Shown here: one piece after another, positions 47,912-58,100 of the stretch | Numbering within the stretch: position 1 is the stretch's first letter | Layout of the letters: each line of letters starts with the position of its first letter | Assembly (NCBI RefSeq): GCF_002929225.1 | Contig: NZ_PISM01000022.1 | Coordinates: forward strand, 124,001-188,000 | DNA: 64,000 nucleotides | Direction: 5' to 3' | DNA from: Stutzerimonas kunmingensis | Lineage (GTDB): Bacteria > Pseudomonadota > Gammaproteobacteria > Pseudomonadales > Pseudomonadaceae | Notes under the pieces: model-generated | What the model was told of the DNA's origin: nothing | Database searches by the model: none | The model's input: only the letters and a program-made list of their open reading frames with translations | Position numbers and translations under genes: made by a program

Positions 47912-48129
47912 GAAGTGCTCGGGCGGAGCTAAGAGGGTGCTGCCGCGGCATCGAATAGTCTGGTGGCTTCCATCAAATCAAGCACTTGCGACGCTTCTGC
48001 AAACAGGGCGCGACCAGCTCCCTGATTGGCTTGCTCGACAGGGGATGCGCTTGGCGATCCTGCGGGCCTGGCGGCGCATGCACATCCGCGGGGCAGGCAT
48101 GCTGTGCTGATGGTGCGGCGTGCCTGTTT

Positions 48130-49443
48130 TCAGTGCCTGGAGCGCTGGCCCAGGGTGCGGGCCGGGGCGCGCTCGGCCGCCGGCTGTGCCAGTGACAGCA
48201 GGCGCTGGGCGACCTCCTCCAGGCGCAGGCCCTGGTTCATTGCCGCCTGGCGCAGCCAGCTGTAGGCCTCGCCCTCGGAGAAGCCCTGCTGGCGCATCAG
48301 CTGCTGCTTGGCGCGCTCCACCTGCTTGCGCTCGTCCAGCGCCTGACGTGCCTCGCGCAGCTCTTCATTAAGGCCCTGCAGGCGTACGCTCTGGGTCAGC
48401 AGCAGCTCCAGGGTCGAGCGTGCGACCATCGCGGTCATGCCGTCCGGCGGCGGCGCGTCGAGATCGCTGGCCTGCACACTGAACAGCTTGGCCTGCTCGG
48501 CGGCGGCGTGCATGTCGGCGATGCCGTCGAGCAGCTTGCGATGGCTCTGCAGGTCCTTGCGGATGCGCTCGATGCTGTATCGGCACTGCTGCAACAGATC
48601 CTGCTCCAGGCGTGTCTCGACCTGCTTCATCGCGTCGATTCGCTGTGTATGCAGTTCGAACCAGAGTTCGCACAGCAGCGGTTCGACCGCTGCGCCCGGG
48701 CTGGTGCGGCGCGCAATGTCGCGCAGCCGGCAGGCCTGGGTATTGGCCTCGCTGGCGCACAGCGACTGCCACAGCTGCTGTGCGCAGTCACTGGCGAAAC
48801 GATTGAAGGTGGCGAAGCAACGCTCCTGGCCTTCGAGCAGGTGTTCCAGGCGCTCCAGCATGTCGGCGCGGAAATAACCGCTGGCGAAGCCGACCACACC
48901 GAGGGCGCGCTCCTGGCCGGCCAGTTCCTTGCCCTGCATGAAATTGAACAGCGCCACCAGGCAACGGGTGATATCTGGATCGGCGGCGGTGTCGGCCGCC
49001 TCGAACACCACGGCCAGCAAACCACCGATCAGCCGCACCAGCGTCGCCGTGGCGTCCTGCATGCTGATGGCGTGTTCGCGGATGCGCCGGCGCAGCGCGG
49101 GCAGCTCATCGAGGCTGTGCAGCGCGTAGGCGATGCGGGTGAACAGTCGGGTCTTGTCCGCCGTACTGATGGCGTCCAGGTCGATGCGGTCCAGATCCAG
49201 TCGCACGTCGCGTTCCAGCGACTCGGCTTCCAGGCTAAGCACGTCCAGCTGCTGGCGATGATGCGCGGCGTTCCCGCTGAGGTAGATGTTCGAGTAGCCG
49301 CGCTCCTTCTGCAGCGCGTGCACCAACTGGCTGATGCCGGTGACCAGTTCGCAGGTGCGCGCCAGGTCCTCCAGGCCGAGTAGCTCGCTGCGCCGGGACG
49401 CCAGCATGAAGCGCAGGGTCGCAGGCATTTTCCGTCCGTGCAT
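48130..49443 (-). CDS. nasR: Nitrate-responsive antiterminator with NIT and ANTAR domains (NasR-like)
   Basis: A 437-residue regulator. Residues about 30-290 form the helical NIT domain that senses nitrate and nitrite ([25 protein letters not shown]). Residues about 370-425 form an ANTAR RNA-binding domain ([40 protein letters not shown]). It should bind the leader RNA of nrtA and prevent termination when nitrate is present. The ATG at 49443 is chosen because GGAGGT stands seven bases upstream. A TTG 39 bases earlier is the only longer option. It runs in the same direction as nrtABD. Confidence 0.92.
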   Translation of the reverse strand: MHGRKMPATLRFMLASRRSELLGLEDLARTCELVTGISQLVHALQKERGYSNIYLSGNAAHHRQQLDVLSLEAESLERDVRLDLDRIDLDAISTADKTRLFTRIAYALHSLDELPALRRRIREHAISMQDATATLVRLIGGLLAVVFEAADTAADPDITRCLVALFNFMQGKELAGQERALGVVGFASGYFRADMLERLEHLLEGQERCFATFNRFASDCAQQLWQSLCASEANTQACRLRDIARRTSPGAAVEPLLCELWFELHTQRIDAMKQVETRLEQDLLQQCRYSIERIRKDLQSHRKLLDGIADMHAAAEQAKLFSVQASDLDAPPPDGMTAMVARSTLELLLTQSVRLQGLNEELREARQALDERKQVERAKQQLMRQQGFSEGEAYSWLRQAAMNQGLRLEEVAQRLLSLAQPAAERAPARTLGQRSRH

Positions 49444-49531
49444 GGGCGGCACCTCCGCGGGTTGACGCGCTGGTTCCTGCAAGATGCAGTCCAGTAAGCC
49501 CTGTGCGTATCCGTGCTGCGGCGTTTGCGCC

Positions 49532-49537
49532 TATAAT
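49532..49537 (+). promoter_or_regulatory. Probable -10 box of the hisB promoter
   Basis: A perfect TATAAT 35 bases before the hisB ATG, with no clear -35 element at the usual distance. Placement between the divergent nasR and hisB genes supports it. Confidence 0.55.
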
Positions 49538-49572
49538 GTGCCCCTTTTCGCCCACGATCAGCGGAGCTGTTG

Positions 49573-50166
49573 ATGTCCGAACGTACGGCTTACGTAGAGC
49601 GCAACACCCTGGAAACCCAGGTCAAGGTCACCATCAATCTGGATGGCACCGGCAAGGCGCGCTTCGCCATCGGCGTGCCCTTCCTGGAGCACATGCTCGA
49701 CCAGATCGCCCGTCACGGGCTGATCGACCTGGATATCGAGTGCAACGGCGACCTGCACATCGACGACCACCACACCGTCGAGGACGTCGGCATCACCCTT
49801 GGCCAGGCCTTTGCCAAGGCCATCGGCGACAAGAAGGGTATGACCCGCTACGGGCATTCCTACGTGCCGCTGGACGAGGCGCTGTCGCGCGTGGTGATCG
49901 ACTTCTCCGGGCGCCCGGGGCTGACCATGAACGTGCCCTACACCCGCGCGGTGGTCGGCAAGTTCGACGTCGACCTGTTCCAGGAATTCTTCCAGGGCTT
50001 CGTCAATCACGCCCTGGTGACCCTGCACATCGACAACCTGCGCGGCATCAACACCCACCACCAGATCGAAACCGTGTTCAAGGCCTTCGGCCGCGCGCTG
50101 CGCATGGCCGTCGAGCTCGATCCGCGCATGGCCGGGCAGATGCCTTCCACCAAAGGGTGCCTGTAA
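49573..50166 (+). CDS. hisB: Imidazoleglycerol-phosphate dehydratase HisB
   Basis: A 197-residue monofunctional dehydratase, step six of histidine synthesis. Manganese-binding motifs are [11 protein letters not shown] and [18 protein letters not shown], and [16 protein letters not shown] is the family start. The ATG at 49573 follows a TTG one codon upstream. The stop shares one base with the hisH start (TAATG). Confidence 0.97.
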   Translation: MSERTAYVERNTLETQVKVTINLDGTGKARFAIGVPFLEHMLDQIARHGLIDLDIECNGDLHIDDHHTVEDVGITLGQAFAKAIGDKKGMTRYGHSYVPLDEALSRVVIDFSGRPGLTMNVPYTRAVVGKFDVDLFQEFFQGFVNHALVTLHIDNLRGINTHHQIETVFKAFGRALRMAVELDPRMAGQMPSTKGCL

Positions 50167-50804
50167 TGCAGACCGTTGCCGTCATCGACTACGGCATGGG
50201 CAACCTGCATTCGGTGGCCAAGGCGCTGGAGCACGTCGGCGCTGGCCGCGTGCTGATCACCAGCGATGCGCAGGTCATCCGTGAGGCCGACCGCGTGGTG
50301 TTTCCCGGTGTCGGCGCGATTCGCGACTGCATGGCCGAGATCCGCCGGCTGGGCTTCGATGAACTGGTTCGCGAAGTCAGTCAGGATCGCCCGTTCCTCG
50401 GTATCTGCGTCGGCATGCAGGCGCTGATGGAGCGCAGCGAGGAGAACGACGGCGTCGATTGCATCGGTCTGTTCCCCGGTCAGGTGCGCTTCTTCGGCAA
50501 GGACCTGCACGAGGACGGCGAACACCTGAAGGTGCCGCACATGGGCTGGAACGAGGTCAAGCAGGTGATCGACCATCCGCTCTGGCACGCGATTCCGGAC
50601 AATGGCCGCTTCTATTTCGTGCACAGCTACTACATCGAGGCCGGCAATCCGCGCCAGGTGGTCGGTCGCGGCCATTACGGCAACGACTTCGCCGCCGCGC
50701 TGGCCGATGGCTCGCGCTTCGCCGTGCAGTTCCACCCGGAGAAGAGCCACACCCACGGCCTGCAGCTGCTGCAGAACTTCGCCGCCTGGGATGGCCGCTG
50801 GTAA
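50166..50804 (+). CDS. hisH: Imidazole glycerol phosphate synthase, glutaminase subunit HisH
   Basis: A 212-residue class I glutamine amidotransferase. The nucleophile is in GICVGMQ, and the His-Glu pair is in QFHPEKSH. It releases ammonia from glutamine to HisF. The gene lies directly after hisB with a one-base overlap and is followed by a small DUF2164 gene. Confidence 0.97.
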   Translation: MQTVAVIDYGMGNLHSVAKALEHVGAGRVLITSDAQVIREADRVVFPGVGAIRDCMAEIRRLGFDELVREVSQDRPFLGICVGMQALMERSEENDGVDCIGLFPGQVRFFGKDLHEDGEHLKVPHMGWNEVKQVIDHPLWHAIPDNGRFYFVHSYYIEAGNPRQVVGRGHYGNDFAAALADGSRFAVQFHPEKSHTHGLQLLQNFAAWDGRW

Positions 50805-51065
50805 ATGAGCCGGGCCAAGCTCAAGCCGCCGGTCCTGACGCTGGATGCCGCTCAGGAGCAGGCGGCGCAACAGATCATCAAGCGCTTTCTGGAAGAGCGC
50901 TTCGAACTCGAGCTGGGCTCGTTCGAGGCGCAGGAAGTACTCGATCTGTTCGCCCGGGAAATCGCGCCGCTGTATTACAACAAGGCGATCTTCGACGTGC
51001 AGAGCCACCTGAAGGAACGGTTCGAGAGCATCGAAAGCGACTTGTGGGCGCTCGAGAAGAGCTGA
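50805..51065 (+). CDS. DUF2164 small protein
   Basis: An 86-residue protein of the DUF2164 family (AAQQIIKRFLEERFELELGSFEAQEVLDLFAREIAPLYYNKAI). Function is unknown. It begins immediately after the hisH stop and precedes hisA, a position I recall for Pseudomonas genomes, so it is cotranscribed with the histidine genes, but nothing ties it to the pathway. Confidence 0.88.
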   Translation: MSRAKLKPPVLTLDAAQEQAAQQIIKRFLEERFELELGSFEAQEVLDLFAREIAPLYYNKAIFDVQSHLKERFESIESDLWALEKS

Positions 51066-51101
51066 CCCTTAACCGACACTTGATTTGAACAGGTTCAAGC
51101 C

Positions 51102-51845
51102 ATGCTGATTATCCCCGCTATCGATCTCAAGGACGGCGCCTGCGTGCGTCTGCGCCAGGGCCTGATGGACGATGCCACGGTGTTTTCCGACGACCCGGTG
51201 GCCATGGCCGCCAAATGGGTCGAGGCCGGTTGCCGTCGTCTGCACCTGGTCGATCTCAACGGCGCCTTCGAAGGCCAGCCGGTCAACGGCGAGGTGGTCA
51301 CCGCCATCGCCAAGCGCTACCCGGACCTGCCGATCCAGATCGGTGGCGGCATCCGCACCCTGGAAACCATCGAGCACTACGTGCGCGCCGGCGTCAGCTA
51401 CGTGATCATCGGCACCAAGGCGGTCAAAGAGCCAGAGTTCGTCACCGAGGCCTGCCGCGCCTTCCCGGGCAAGGTCATCGTTGGTCTGGATGCGAAGGAT
51501 GGCTTCGTCGCCACCGATGGCTGGGCCGAAGTCTCCAGCGTGCAGGCAGTCGATCTGGCCCGCCGCTTCGAGGCCGATGGCGTCTCGGCGATCGTCTACA
51601 CCGACATTGCCAAGGACGGCATGATGCAGGGCTGCAACGTCGAGGCCACCGTGGCGCTGGCCAACGCCAGCCGCATCCCGGTGATCGCTTCCGGTGGCAT
51701 CCACAACATCGGCGACATCCAGAAGCTGCTCGATACCAACACCCCGGGCATCGTCGGCGCCATCACCGGCCGGGCGATCTACGAGGGCACGCTGGATGTG
51801 GCCGAGGCGCAGGCGCTCTGCGACCTGAAGTACAAGGACGAGTGA
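51102..51845 (+). CDS. hisA: ProFAR isomerase HisA
   Basis: A 247-residue TIM barrel that isomerises ProFAR to PRFAR, step four of histidine synthesis. The catalytic Asp is in IPAIDLKDG and the second Asp in [11 protein letters not shown]. Phosphate-binding loops IGGGIR and IASGGI are present. It supplies the substrate of HisF-HisH. Confidence 0.97.
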   Translation: MLIIPAIDLKDGACVRLRQGLMDDATVFSDDPVAMAAKWVEAGCRRLHLVDLNGAFEGQPVNGEVVTAIAKRYPDLPIQIGGGIRTLETIEHYVRAGVSYVIIGTKAVKEPEFVTEACRAFPGKVIVGLDAKDGFVATDGWAEVSSVQAVDLARRFEADGVSAIVYTDIAKDGMMQGCNVEATVALANASRIPVIASGGIHNIGDIQKLLDTNTPGIVGAITGRAIYEGTLDVAEAQALCDLKYKDE

Positions 51846-51858
51846 TTCGCTGATCTGT

Positions 51859-51884
51859 GGTGGATCGGTGAAGCGCGATCCACC
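51859..51884. repeat. Dispersed hairpin repeat between hisA and hisF
   Basis: GGTGGATCG (51859-51867) and CGATCCACC (51876-51884), with GAAGC in the loop, the same family as 700, 898 and 26036. It is followed by CTTGAAGCCTGCGGCTTGAAG, another short intergenic repeat type that recurs in part near 58042. Confidence 0.75.
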
Positions 51885-51943
51885 CTACACGCTACTTGCA
51901 GCTTGAAGCCTGCGGCTTGAAGAAGCTGCTTTCGGAGAAAGCC

Positions 51944-52714
51944 ATGGCCCTGGCCAAACGCATCATTCCCTGCCTCGACGTGGACAACGGCCGCGTGGTC
52001 AAGGGCGTTCAGTTCGAGAACATCCGCGACGCCGGCGACCCGGTGGAAATCGCCCGCCGCTACGATGAGCAGGGCGCCGACGAGATCACCTTCCTCGACA
52101 TCACCGCCAGCGTCGACAACCGCGACACCACCCTGCACACCGTCGAGCGCATGGCCAGCCAGGTATTCATCCCGCTGACCGTGGGCGGCGGCGTGCGCAG
52201 CGTGCAGGACATCCGCAACCTGCTCAACGCCGGCGCCGACAAGGTCTCGATCAACACCGCCGCGGTGTTCAATCCGGAGTTTGTCGGCGAGGCCGCGGAC
52301 CGCTTCGGCTCGCAGTGCATCGTCGTTGCCATCGATGCCAAGAAGGTCTCCGCGCCGGGCGAGCCTGGCCGCTGGGAAATCTTCACCCATGGCGGCCGCA
52401 AGCCCACCGGGCTGGATGCGGTGGTGTGGGCGAAGAAGATGGAAGACCTCGGTGCCGGCGAGATCCTGCTGACCAGCATGGACCAGGACGGTGTGAAGAG
52501 CGGCTACGACCTGGGTGTCACCCGTGCCATCAGCGAAGCGCTGTGCATTCCGGTGATCGCCTCGGGTGGCGTCGGCAACCTGCAGCACCTGGCCGATGGC
52601 ATCCTCGAAGGCAAGGCCGATGCGGTGCTGGCCGCGAGCATCTTTCACTTCGGCGAATACACCATTCCGGAAGCCAAGGCCTATCTGGCCGCCCGCGGCA
52701 TCGTGATGCGCTGA
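51944..52714 (+). CDS. hisF: Imidazole glycerol phosphate synthase, cyclase subunit HisF
   Basis: A 256-residue TIM barrel that forms the imidazole ring with ammonia from HisH. The catalytic Asp residues lie in [14 protein letters not shown] and [15 protein letters not shown]. The start at 51944 ([12 protein letters not shown]) fits the family and has a GGAGA ribosome site. A repeat-bearing gap of 98 bases separates it from hisA. Confidence 0.97.
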   Translation: MALAKRIIPCLDVDNGRVVKGVQFENIRDAGDPVEIARRYDEQGADEITFLDITASVDNRDTTLHTVERMASQVFIPLTVGGGVRSVQDIRNLLNAGADKVSINTAAVFNPEFVGEAADRFGSQCIVVAIDAKKVSAPGEPGRWEIFTHGGRKPTGLDAVVWAKKMEDLGAGEILLTSMDQDGVKSGYDLGVTRAISEALCIPVIASGGVGNLQHLADGILEGKADAVLAASIFHFGEYTIPEAKAYLAARGIVMR

Positions 52715-52801
52715 TCGCGTTGCCGGCAGAGCGAAAGGCTTCGCTCTCGAAACATGGACACGTCCGCGGCTGTTGCGGATAAGTACTCAGGGGGTACACA
52801 C

Positions 52802-53548
52802 ATGCGCAAGACAATCTCTACCATCGCCGCAGCTTTGCTGCTGGGCGCTACGCTGGCGCACGCTCAGGCGCCAGACAAGATCAATCTGCTGACCGAGAAT
52901 TTCCCGCCCTACAACATGGCGGCCGACGGCAAGAACTTCGCCCGCGATGAAAACATCAGCGGTATCGCCGTGGATATCGTGCGCGAGATGTTCAAGCGCG
53001 CCGGGGTCGATTACACCCTGACGCTGCGTTTCCCCTGGGAACGCATCTACGGCATGGCGTTGGAACAGCCGAACTACGGGGTTTTCGTCACGGCGCGCCT
53101 GCCCGAGCGTGAAGAGCTGTTCAAATGGGTTGGTCCCATCGGTCCGGATGACTGGGTGTTGCTGGCCCGCGGCGACAGCCCGATCAACCTGACCAATCTG
53201 GAACAGGCCCGCCAGTACAACGTCGGCGCCTACAAGGGCGACGCTATCGCCGAACACCTGGAAGGCCAGGGCTTGACGCCGCAGCTCGCCCTGCGCGATC
53301 AGGAGAACGTGAAGAAGCTGATCGACGGCAAGATCGACCTGTGGGCCACTGGTGATCCCGCTGGCCGCTACCTCGCCCGCCAGGACGGTGTGACCGGACT
53401 CAAGCGTGTGCTGCGTTTCGACAGTGCCGAACTGTACCTGGCGCTGAACAAGCAGGTCGCCGACGAGACGGTGCAGAAGCTGCAGAAAGCGCTCGACCAG
53501 ATGCGCAGCGAAGGTGTGATCGACGAGATCAACGCGCGCTACCTCTGA
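52802..53548 (+). CDS. Orphan periplasmic solute-binding protein, family 3 (paralogue C)
   Basis: A 248-residue protein with signal peptide (MRKTISTIAAALLLGATLAHAQA) and a family-3 fold: INLLTENFPPYNMAADGKNF, GIAVDIVREMFKRAGVDYTLTLRFPWERIYG. The ATG at 52802 follows a GGGGG ribosome site. It is a close relative of the protein encoded at 53784. No permease is near. Similar genes follow hisF in other pseudomonads, as I recall. Ligand unknown. Confidence 0.85.
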   Translation: MRKTISTIAAALLLGATLAHAQAPDKINLLTENFPPYNMAADGKNFARDENISGIAVDIVREMFKRAGVDYTLTLRFPWERIYGMALEQPNYGVFVTARLPEREELFKWVGPIGPDDWVLLARGDSPINLTNLEQARQYNVGAYKGDAIAEHLEGQGLTPQLALRDQENVKKLIDGKIDLWATGDPAGRYLARQDGVTGLKRVLRFDSAELYLALNKQVADETVQKLQKALDQMRSEGVIDEINARYL

Positions 53549-53558
53549 GCCTTCCCAG

Positions 53559-53586
53559 GTCGGCGCATTTCCTGCGCCGACTTTTT
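53559..53586 (+). terminator. Intrinsic terminator after the first hisF-linked binding protein
   Basis: GTCGGCGCA (53559-53567) and TGCGCCGAC (53573-53581) with a five-base loop, followed by five T residues. It ends the his-linked transcript and separates it from the next binding-protein gene. Confidence 0.9.
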
Positions 53587-53783
53587 CGGTGGTGGCGGTG
53601 CGCCAGTAGCGTGCACCGATCCTCCTGCTCGCGCCGTCCTGGCGCATGCACGCTTCCGTGATTCAGCGGGCGCTCAGCCGCCTGGCGCCGTGGCGCTTCG
53701 CTGGTTCGCATCTTGCTTTGGACAGTCCCCGGCTCTGGCTCGCGGAGGGGTGGGCCAGGGAATCGAGAAGAAGGGAGCGATCC

Positions 53784-54530
53784 ATGTTCAAGCGAATCAT
53801 TGCCGTCGTCTTGCTGCTGCTCTGTGCTCACGCGCACGCCGCGCTGCCTGACGATTACCGAGTCGTGCTGCTGACCGAGAACTTTCCACCATTCAACATG
53901 GCCGAGGACGGCAAGAACTACGCGGCCGACGCGCGCATCCACGGCATCAACGCCGACATCGTGCGCGAGATGTTCCGCCGCGCGAATATCCGCTACGAGC
54001 TGACCCTGCGCTTTCCCTGGGATCGCATCTACAAGCAGGTGCTCGAACAGCCGGATCAGGGTCTGTTCTCCACCACCTTTACGGCCGAGCGCGAGCAGCA
54101 GTTCAAATGGGTCGGCCCGTTGGCGAGCATCAGCTGGGTGCTGCTGGCGCCCGCCGACAGTCCTCTGCGCCTGACCGGGCTGGAGCAGGCACGTGACCTG
54201 CGCATCGGTGCCTACAAGAACGATGCGGTCAGCCAGCACCTAGAGGGCAAGGGCCTGGCGCCGATCAACTCGCTGCGTGATCAGGAGAACATCAGCAAGC
54301 TGCTCAAGGGTCAGATCGACGTCTGGGCCACCGCCGATCCGGTCGGACCCTACCTGGCCAAGCAGGAAGGTGTGACCGGCCTGAAACCGGTGCTGCGTTT
54401 CAATGAAGCGCGGCTGTTCCTCGCGCTCAACCGGGCGACACCGGACGAGGTGGTTGAGCGCCTGCAGCGGGCGCTGGATGCGATGCGTGCCGACGGCACG
54501 GTGGATGCGATGCTGCGCCGCTATCTCTGA
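53784..54530 (+). CDS. Orphan periplasmic solute-binding protein, family 3 (paralogue D)
   Basis: A 248-residue protein with signal peptide (MFKRIIAVVLLLLCAHAHAA) and the same plan as its neighbour at 52802: VVLLTENFPPFNMAEDGKNY, GINADIVREMFRRANIRYELTLRFPWDRIY. The two arose by tandem duplication. A purine-rich ribosome site precedes the ATG. It converges with the deacetylase gene three bases away. Confidence 0.85.
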   Translation: MFKRIIAVVLLLLCAHAHAALPDDYRVVLLTENFPPFNMAEDGKNYAADARIHGINADIVREMFRRANIRYELTLRFPWDRIYKQVLEQPDQGLFSTTFTAEREQQFKWVGPLASISWVLLAPADSPLRLTGLEQARDLRIGAYKNDAVSQHLEGKGLAPINSLRDQENISKLLKGQIDVWATADPVGPYLAKQEGVTGLKPVLRFNEARLFLALNRATPDEVVERLQRALDAMRADGTVDAMLRRYL

Positions 54531-54533
54531 AGC

Positions 54534-55331
54534 TCAGCGGTAGACGCCGCCACGACCGTGGGCGGCCATCGCGCGGTTGCTGCGGGTGGCGATCATCTGC
54601 CCGACATCGACCCATTCGATGCCCTGCGCCGAGAGCCGCGGCAGTTCGCGTTCGAGCACGGCCAGCGTGCTCTCGTGGGGATGACCGATGATGACGACCG
54701 AGCCTTGCTTGCGCGCCAGCGCGACTGCCGCGTGAAAGCGTTCGGCTACCGCGGACGGTGAAGGATCGTCATCGAGAAAGATGTCCCGAGACAGGCTGGC
54801 CAGTGCCGTGCGTTGGGCGCTGGCGGCGGCCACGGTGCGCGGGCTGGTGCGGCTGTCGAGAAAGAACAGGTGGCGGCGCTGCAGTTCGCCCATCAGCCAG
54901 GTCATGGCCTGTATCTGATCGGTCATGGCGCTGCCCATGTGGTTGTTCAGCCCGCTGGCATGCGGTACCGCCGCAAGCGCTGCGTCGAGACGGCGCGCCA
55001 GTTCGTCATGAGGTAGTTGGGGATGCCAGGTGAAACGGCCTTGGGCAGGCGCCATCGGCATGTGCAGCATGACCGTTTTGCCGGCGCGATGGGCCTGCTC
55101 GGCAAGGTCGGCTGCATGGCGGGTGTCGGGAAGGATCGCCAGCGCGACCGGCCCCGGCAGTTGCAGCACGCGGCGGTCGCGTGCCGGGTTCTGCCCGAGG
55201 TCGTCGATTATCAGGGTCAACCGCGGTCGCGGGACATGGTCCGGCGTGGCTGCGGGCTCGCTGGCATACAGCGCCTGGCTGGCGAGCAACACCAGCAGCG
55301 CCAGCCCTGCTACCCAGCCTGACATCTTCAC
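54534..55331 (-). CDS. Divergent polysaccharide deacetylase (YibQ/DUF610 family)
   Basis: A 265-residue secreted protein with a signal peptide and the divergent deacetylase fold: LTLIIDDLGQNPARDRRVLQL, VALAILPDTRHAADLAEQAHRAGKTVMLHMPM, GLNNHMGSAMT and FFLDSRTSPRT. It probably acts on an envelope polysaccharide, but no activity is proven for the family. The GTG at 55331 overlaps the CtpA stop (GTGA). An ATG at 55325 is equally plausible. The ctpA-envC-gpmI neighbours support a cell-wall role. Confidence 0.88.
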   Translation of the reverse strand: MKMSGWVAGLALLVLLASQALYASEPAATPDHVPRPRLTLIIDDLGQNPARDRRVLQLPGPVALAILPDTRHAADLAEQAHRAGKTVMLHMPMAPAQGRFTWHPQLPHDELARRLDAALAAVPHASGLNNHMGSAMTDQIQAMTWLMGELQRRHLFFLDSRTSPRTVAAASAQRTALASLSRDIFLDDDPSPSAVAERFHAAVALARKQGSVVIIGHPHESTLAVLERELPRLSAQGIEWVDVGQMIATRSNRAMAAHGRGGVYR

Positions 55332-56653
55332 TGGCCGCGGGTGAGGTTCAATCCCTTGAGCAGATTCAGGGCCTGACCGAGCTGGTAGTCATCGTCCTGC
55401 GGGCGCGGCGAGTCGCTGGTGATCTGGGTGGCGGTGGGACGGTCCGGACCGCCGTTGCCGTTGCCCAGGTGGCCAGCAAGATCGGCCTCGCGGAAGCCAT
55501 CGGCGGCCTGCTCGCGGGTCAGCTTGGCACGCTCGACCTTGATGTCCGGCTCAATGCCCTGGGCCTGGATCGAGCGGCCGTTGGGGGTGTAGTACAGCGC
55601 GGTAGTCAGCTTCAGTGCACGATCGTTGTTCAGCGGCAGCACGGTCTGTACCGAGCCCTTGCCGAAGCTGTCGGTGCCCATCAGCACACCGCGCTTGTGA
55701 TCCTGCAGCGCGCCCGCGACGATCTCAGAGGCCGAGGCGCTGCCGCCGTTGATCAGCACCACCAGCGGTACGCCTTCGCTGGCATCGGCCGGGTCGGCGT
55801 TGAAGCGCAGCTCGGAATTGGCGATGCGACCCTCGGTGTAGACGATCAGGCCCTTGGTCAGGAAGTGGTCGGAAATCTCGACAGCCGCCTGCAGCACGCC
55901 ACCGGGGTTGTTACGCAGGTCGAGGACCAGGCCGTTGAGCTTCTTGCCGTCGTTGTCCTTCTTCAGCTTCGCCAGCGCCTTGCCCACTTCCTCGCCGGAG
56001 TTGACCTGGAACTGAGTGACGCGCAAGTAGCCGTAGCCTGGCTCCAGGATCTGGCTGCGGACGCTGCGCACCTTGATGACCGCGCGGGTCAGCTTCACGT
56101 CGAACGGCTGGCCGCCTTCGCGCACCAGCGTCAGGCTGATGCTGCTGCCCGGCTTGCCGCGCATCTTGCCGATGGCGTCCATCATCGACAGCCCCTTGGT
56201 CGGCTGGCCGTCGATCTTGACGATCAGGTCGCCGGCTTCGATGCCGGCCTTGGATGCCGGGGTATCGTCGATCGGTGAAACGACCTTGATGAAGCCGTCT
56301 TCCATGCCGACTTCGATGCCGAGACCACCGAATTCGCCGCTGGTGCTTTCCTGCAGCTCGGCGAACGCTTCGGGCTCGAGATAGGCGGAATGAGGATCGA
56401 GATTGCTGAGCATGCCTTTGATGGCATTTTCCAGCAGGGTTTTGTCATCGACTGGTTCGACATAGGCAGCCTTGATGCGGTCCAGTACCTCGGCAAAGGT
56501 GCGCAGCTCCTCCAGCGGCAGCGGGGCTTTGGCACTGGCACTTGGCGCCGTGGCCTCCTCCATGGGCTGCTGGGCCCATGCGCCGCCCTGCATCCCCAGC
56601 AATACGGCCAGGGCGAGCGTGGATGGGCGGGCGAAACGGCGCAGGTGCAACAT
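55328..56653 (-). CDS. ctpA: Carboxy-terminal processing protease CtpA (S41 family)
   Basis: A 441-residue periplasmic serine protease. Signal peptide at 1-30, PDZ domain at about 90-170 (FGGLGIEVGMEDGFIKVVSPIDDTPASKAGIEAGD), and the catalytic S41 core with the Ser in NGGSASASEIVAGAL and the Lys in GTDSFGKGSVQ. In P. aeruginosa its relative degrades peptidoglycan cross-link hydrolases. The ATG at 56653 has GGAG six bases upstream, better than a TTG four codons earlier. Confidence 0.93.
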   Translation of the reverse strand: MLHLRRFARPSTLALAVLLGMQGGAWAQQPMEEATAPSASAKAPLPLEELRTFAEVLDRIKAAYVEPVDDKTLLENAIKGMLSNLDPHSAYLEPEAFAELQESTSGEFGGLGIEVGMEDGFIKVVSPIDDTPASKAGIEAGDLIVKIDGQPTKGLSMMDAIGKMRGKPGSSISLTLVREGGQPFDVKLTRAVIKVRSVRSQILEPGYGYLRVTQFQVNSGEEVGKALAKLKKDNDGKKLNGLVLDLRNNPGGVLQAAVEISDHFLTKGLIVYTEGRIANSELRFNADPADASEGVPLVVLINGGSASASEIVAGALQDHKRGVLMGTDSFGKGSVQTVLPLNNDRALKLTTALYYTPNGRSIQAQGIEPDIKVERAKLTREQAADGFREADLAGHLGNGNGGPDRPTATQITSDSPRPQDDDYQLGQALNLLKGLNLTRGQ

Positions 56654-56724
56654 GTCGAACTCCAATTATGAGAGGGCGCGCTTGGTGGTGCGGGCGGCTC
56701 GGCAGGACCGAACGCCGCTGCGCG

Positions 56725-57984
56725 CTAACCTTGCGCGCGGCACCATTGGGCAGGATCGCTGGGGCGCCCCTGCTGGCGAATGGCGAAATACAGTGCGGCA
56801 GTTTCCTGGCCGCCGCTGGTGCCTACCGTGGCAATTGCGTCGCCGGCCTTGACGATATCGCCGGCGTCGCGCAGCAGGCTCTGGTTGTGGCCATACAGGC
56901 TCAGATAACCATTGCCATGGTCGAGGATTACCAGCAGTCCAGCGCCGCGCAGCCAGTCGGCGAACACTACGCGTCCGCCATGGACGGCGCGGACCTGAGT
57001 ACCGACGCTGGCGCCAATCAGTACGCCGTCCCACTTGGTTCGAGCGTCGCCGCCGCGCGGAGTGCCATAGCGGGCGACGAGACGTCCATCCACCGGCCAT
57101 GGCAGCTTGCCCTTGGCCTTGGCGAACGGGCCGCCGAAGTTGCCGCCGGCACTGGAAACCAATGGACCGCTCGGCGCAGTGCTGGCGCCGGACCGGGATT
57201 GTTGTTGCTCCTGACGCTGGCGCTCGGCAAGCAGCTCTCGTTGCCGGGCTTCCTCGGCTTCGCGAGCCTGGCGGGCCAGAGTTTCCTCGATGGTCTTGAG
57301 TACCCGTTCGAACTGGGCCTGCTCCTGACGGCGGGCCTGCAGCTTCTGTTCGCGGCTGGACAGGTCGCTGTTGAGCTTGGCCAGCGTTTGCTGGCGCTCC
57401 TTGCGCACCTCGGCGAGCTGTTCGCGCCGCTCCAGCAGGCCGTCCTTCTTTTCCGCCAGAAGGTTCTGCTGCGCTTCGATGTCAGTCTGGACTCCGGCCA
57501 GTTGGCGCAGGGTCTCGTTGAAGCTGTCGAGCTGTTCGAGGCGCGCCTTGTTCAGGTAGTCGTAATAGGTGATGGTGCGGCTGAATTTTTCCGGGTTCTG
57601 CTGGTTGAGCAGCAGCTTGAGGTATTCCTGCCTCCCATTCTGATAGGCGGCGCGGGCCTGCAGCCCGATCAGGCGCTGCTGCTGCAGGCGTGCGCCTTCC
57701 AGGGTGGTCTTCTCCTCGTTCAGGCGTTCCAGCTCCGCCTCGCTGCGGTCGATCTCCTGCTGCAGGGTGTCGACCTGCTTTTCCAGCTGACCCATCTCGC
57801 TTTCGGTGGTCTTCAGCTGCTTCTGAACGCCGGATTTCTCCTGCTCGATCTGCTTGAGCAGTTTCTGCAGTTCGGCAATGTCCTGGCGAGCGGCTTCGAT
57901 CTGCTGCCGCGCTGCGGCACGATCGTCCGCCACGGCGGGGCCGAGCAGGCAGAGGAAGGCGAGGGCAAGAAAGGTACGAGGCAT
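56725..57984 (-). CDS. envC: Murein hydrolase activator EnvC-like (M23/LytM)
   Basis: A 419-residue periplasmic protein: signal peptide (1-19), two long coiled-coil stretches over about 22-250 (DIAELQKLLKQIEQEKSGVQ onward) and a C-terminal LytM domain at about 310-415 (WPVDGRLVARYGTPRGG, VVFADWLRGAGLLVILDHGNGYLSLYGHN). The usual zinc-ligand HxxxD/HxH set appears degenerate, as in EnvC, which activates amidases rather than cutting murein itself. The ctpA gene lies 71 bases downstream. Confidence 0.9.
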   Translation of the reverse strand: MPRTFLALAFLCLLGPAVADDRAAARQQIEAARQDIAELQKLLKQIEQEKSGVQKQLKTTESEMGQLEKQVDTLQQEIDRSEAELERLNEEKTTLEGARLQQQRLIGLQARAAYQNGRQEYLKLLLNQQNPEKFSRTITYYDYLNKARLEQLDSFNETLRQLAGVQTDIEAQQNLLAEKKDGLLERREQLAEVRKERQQTLAKLNSDLSSREQKLQARRQEQAQFERVLKTIEETLARQAREAEEARQRELLAERQRQEQQQSRSGASTAPSGPLVSSAGGNFGGPFAKAKGKLPWPVDGRLVARYGTPRGGDARTKWDGVLIGASVGTQVRAVHGGRVVFADWLRGAGLLVILDHGNGYLSLYGHNQSLLRDAGDIVKAGDAIATVGTSGGQETAALYFAIRQQGRPSDPAQWCRAQG

Positions 57985-58056
57985 TGGAGGGCGTCAACCG
58001 AGCGTTATGACCGACGTAGTATGCCTAAAAAGCAAGCTGGAAGCTTGAAGCCTGTA

Positions 58057-58091
58057 GCGGGAAACGGCGGCAGGCGCCAGCCGCTTCCCGC
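58057..58091. repeat. Hairpin element between gpmI and envC
   Basis: GCGGGAA (58057-58063) with TTCCCGC (58085-58091), continued by CGGC/GCCG after one unpaired base each side. It is preceded by AAGCTTGAAGCCTG, which resembles the repeat near 51900. It probably is a REP-like element that also shapes the gpmI transcript end. Confidence 0.6.
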
Positions 58092-58100
58092 CCGGCTCGA

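Noticed and set aside
47912..48129. NtrC enhancer sites upstream of the nrtA sigma54 promoter
   Set aside because: GTGC and GCAC half-sites are present, but no pair has the expected spacing and symmetry.
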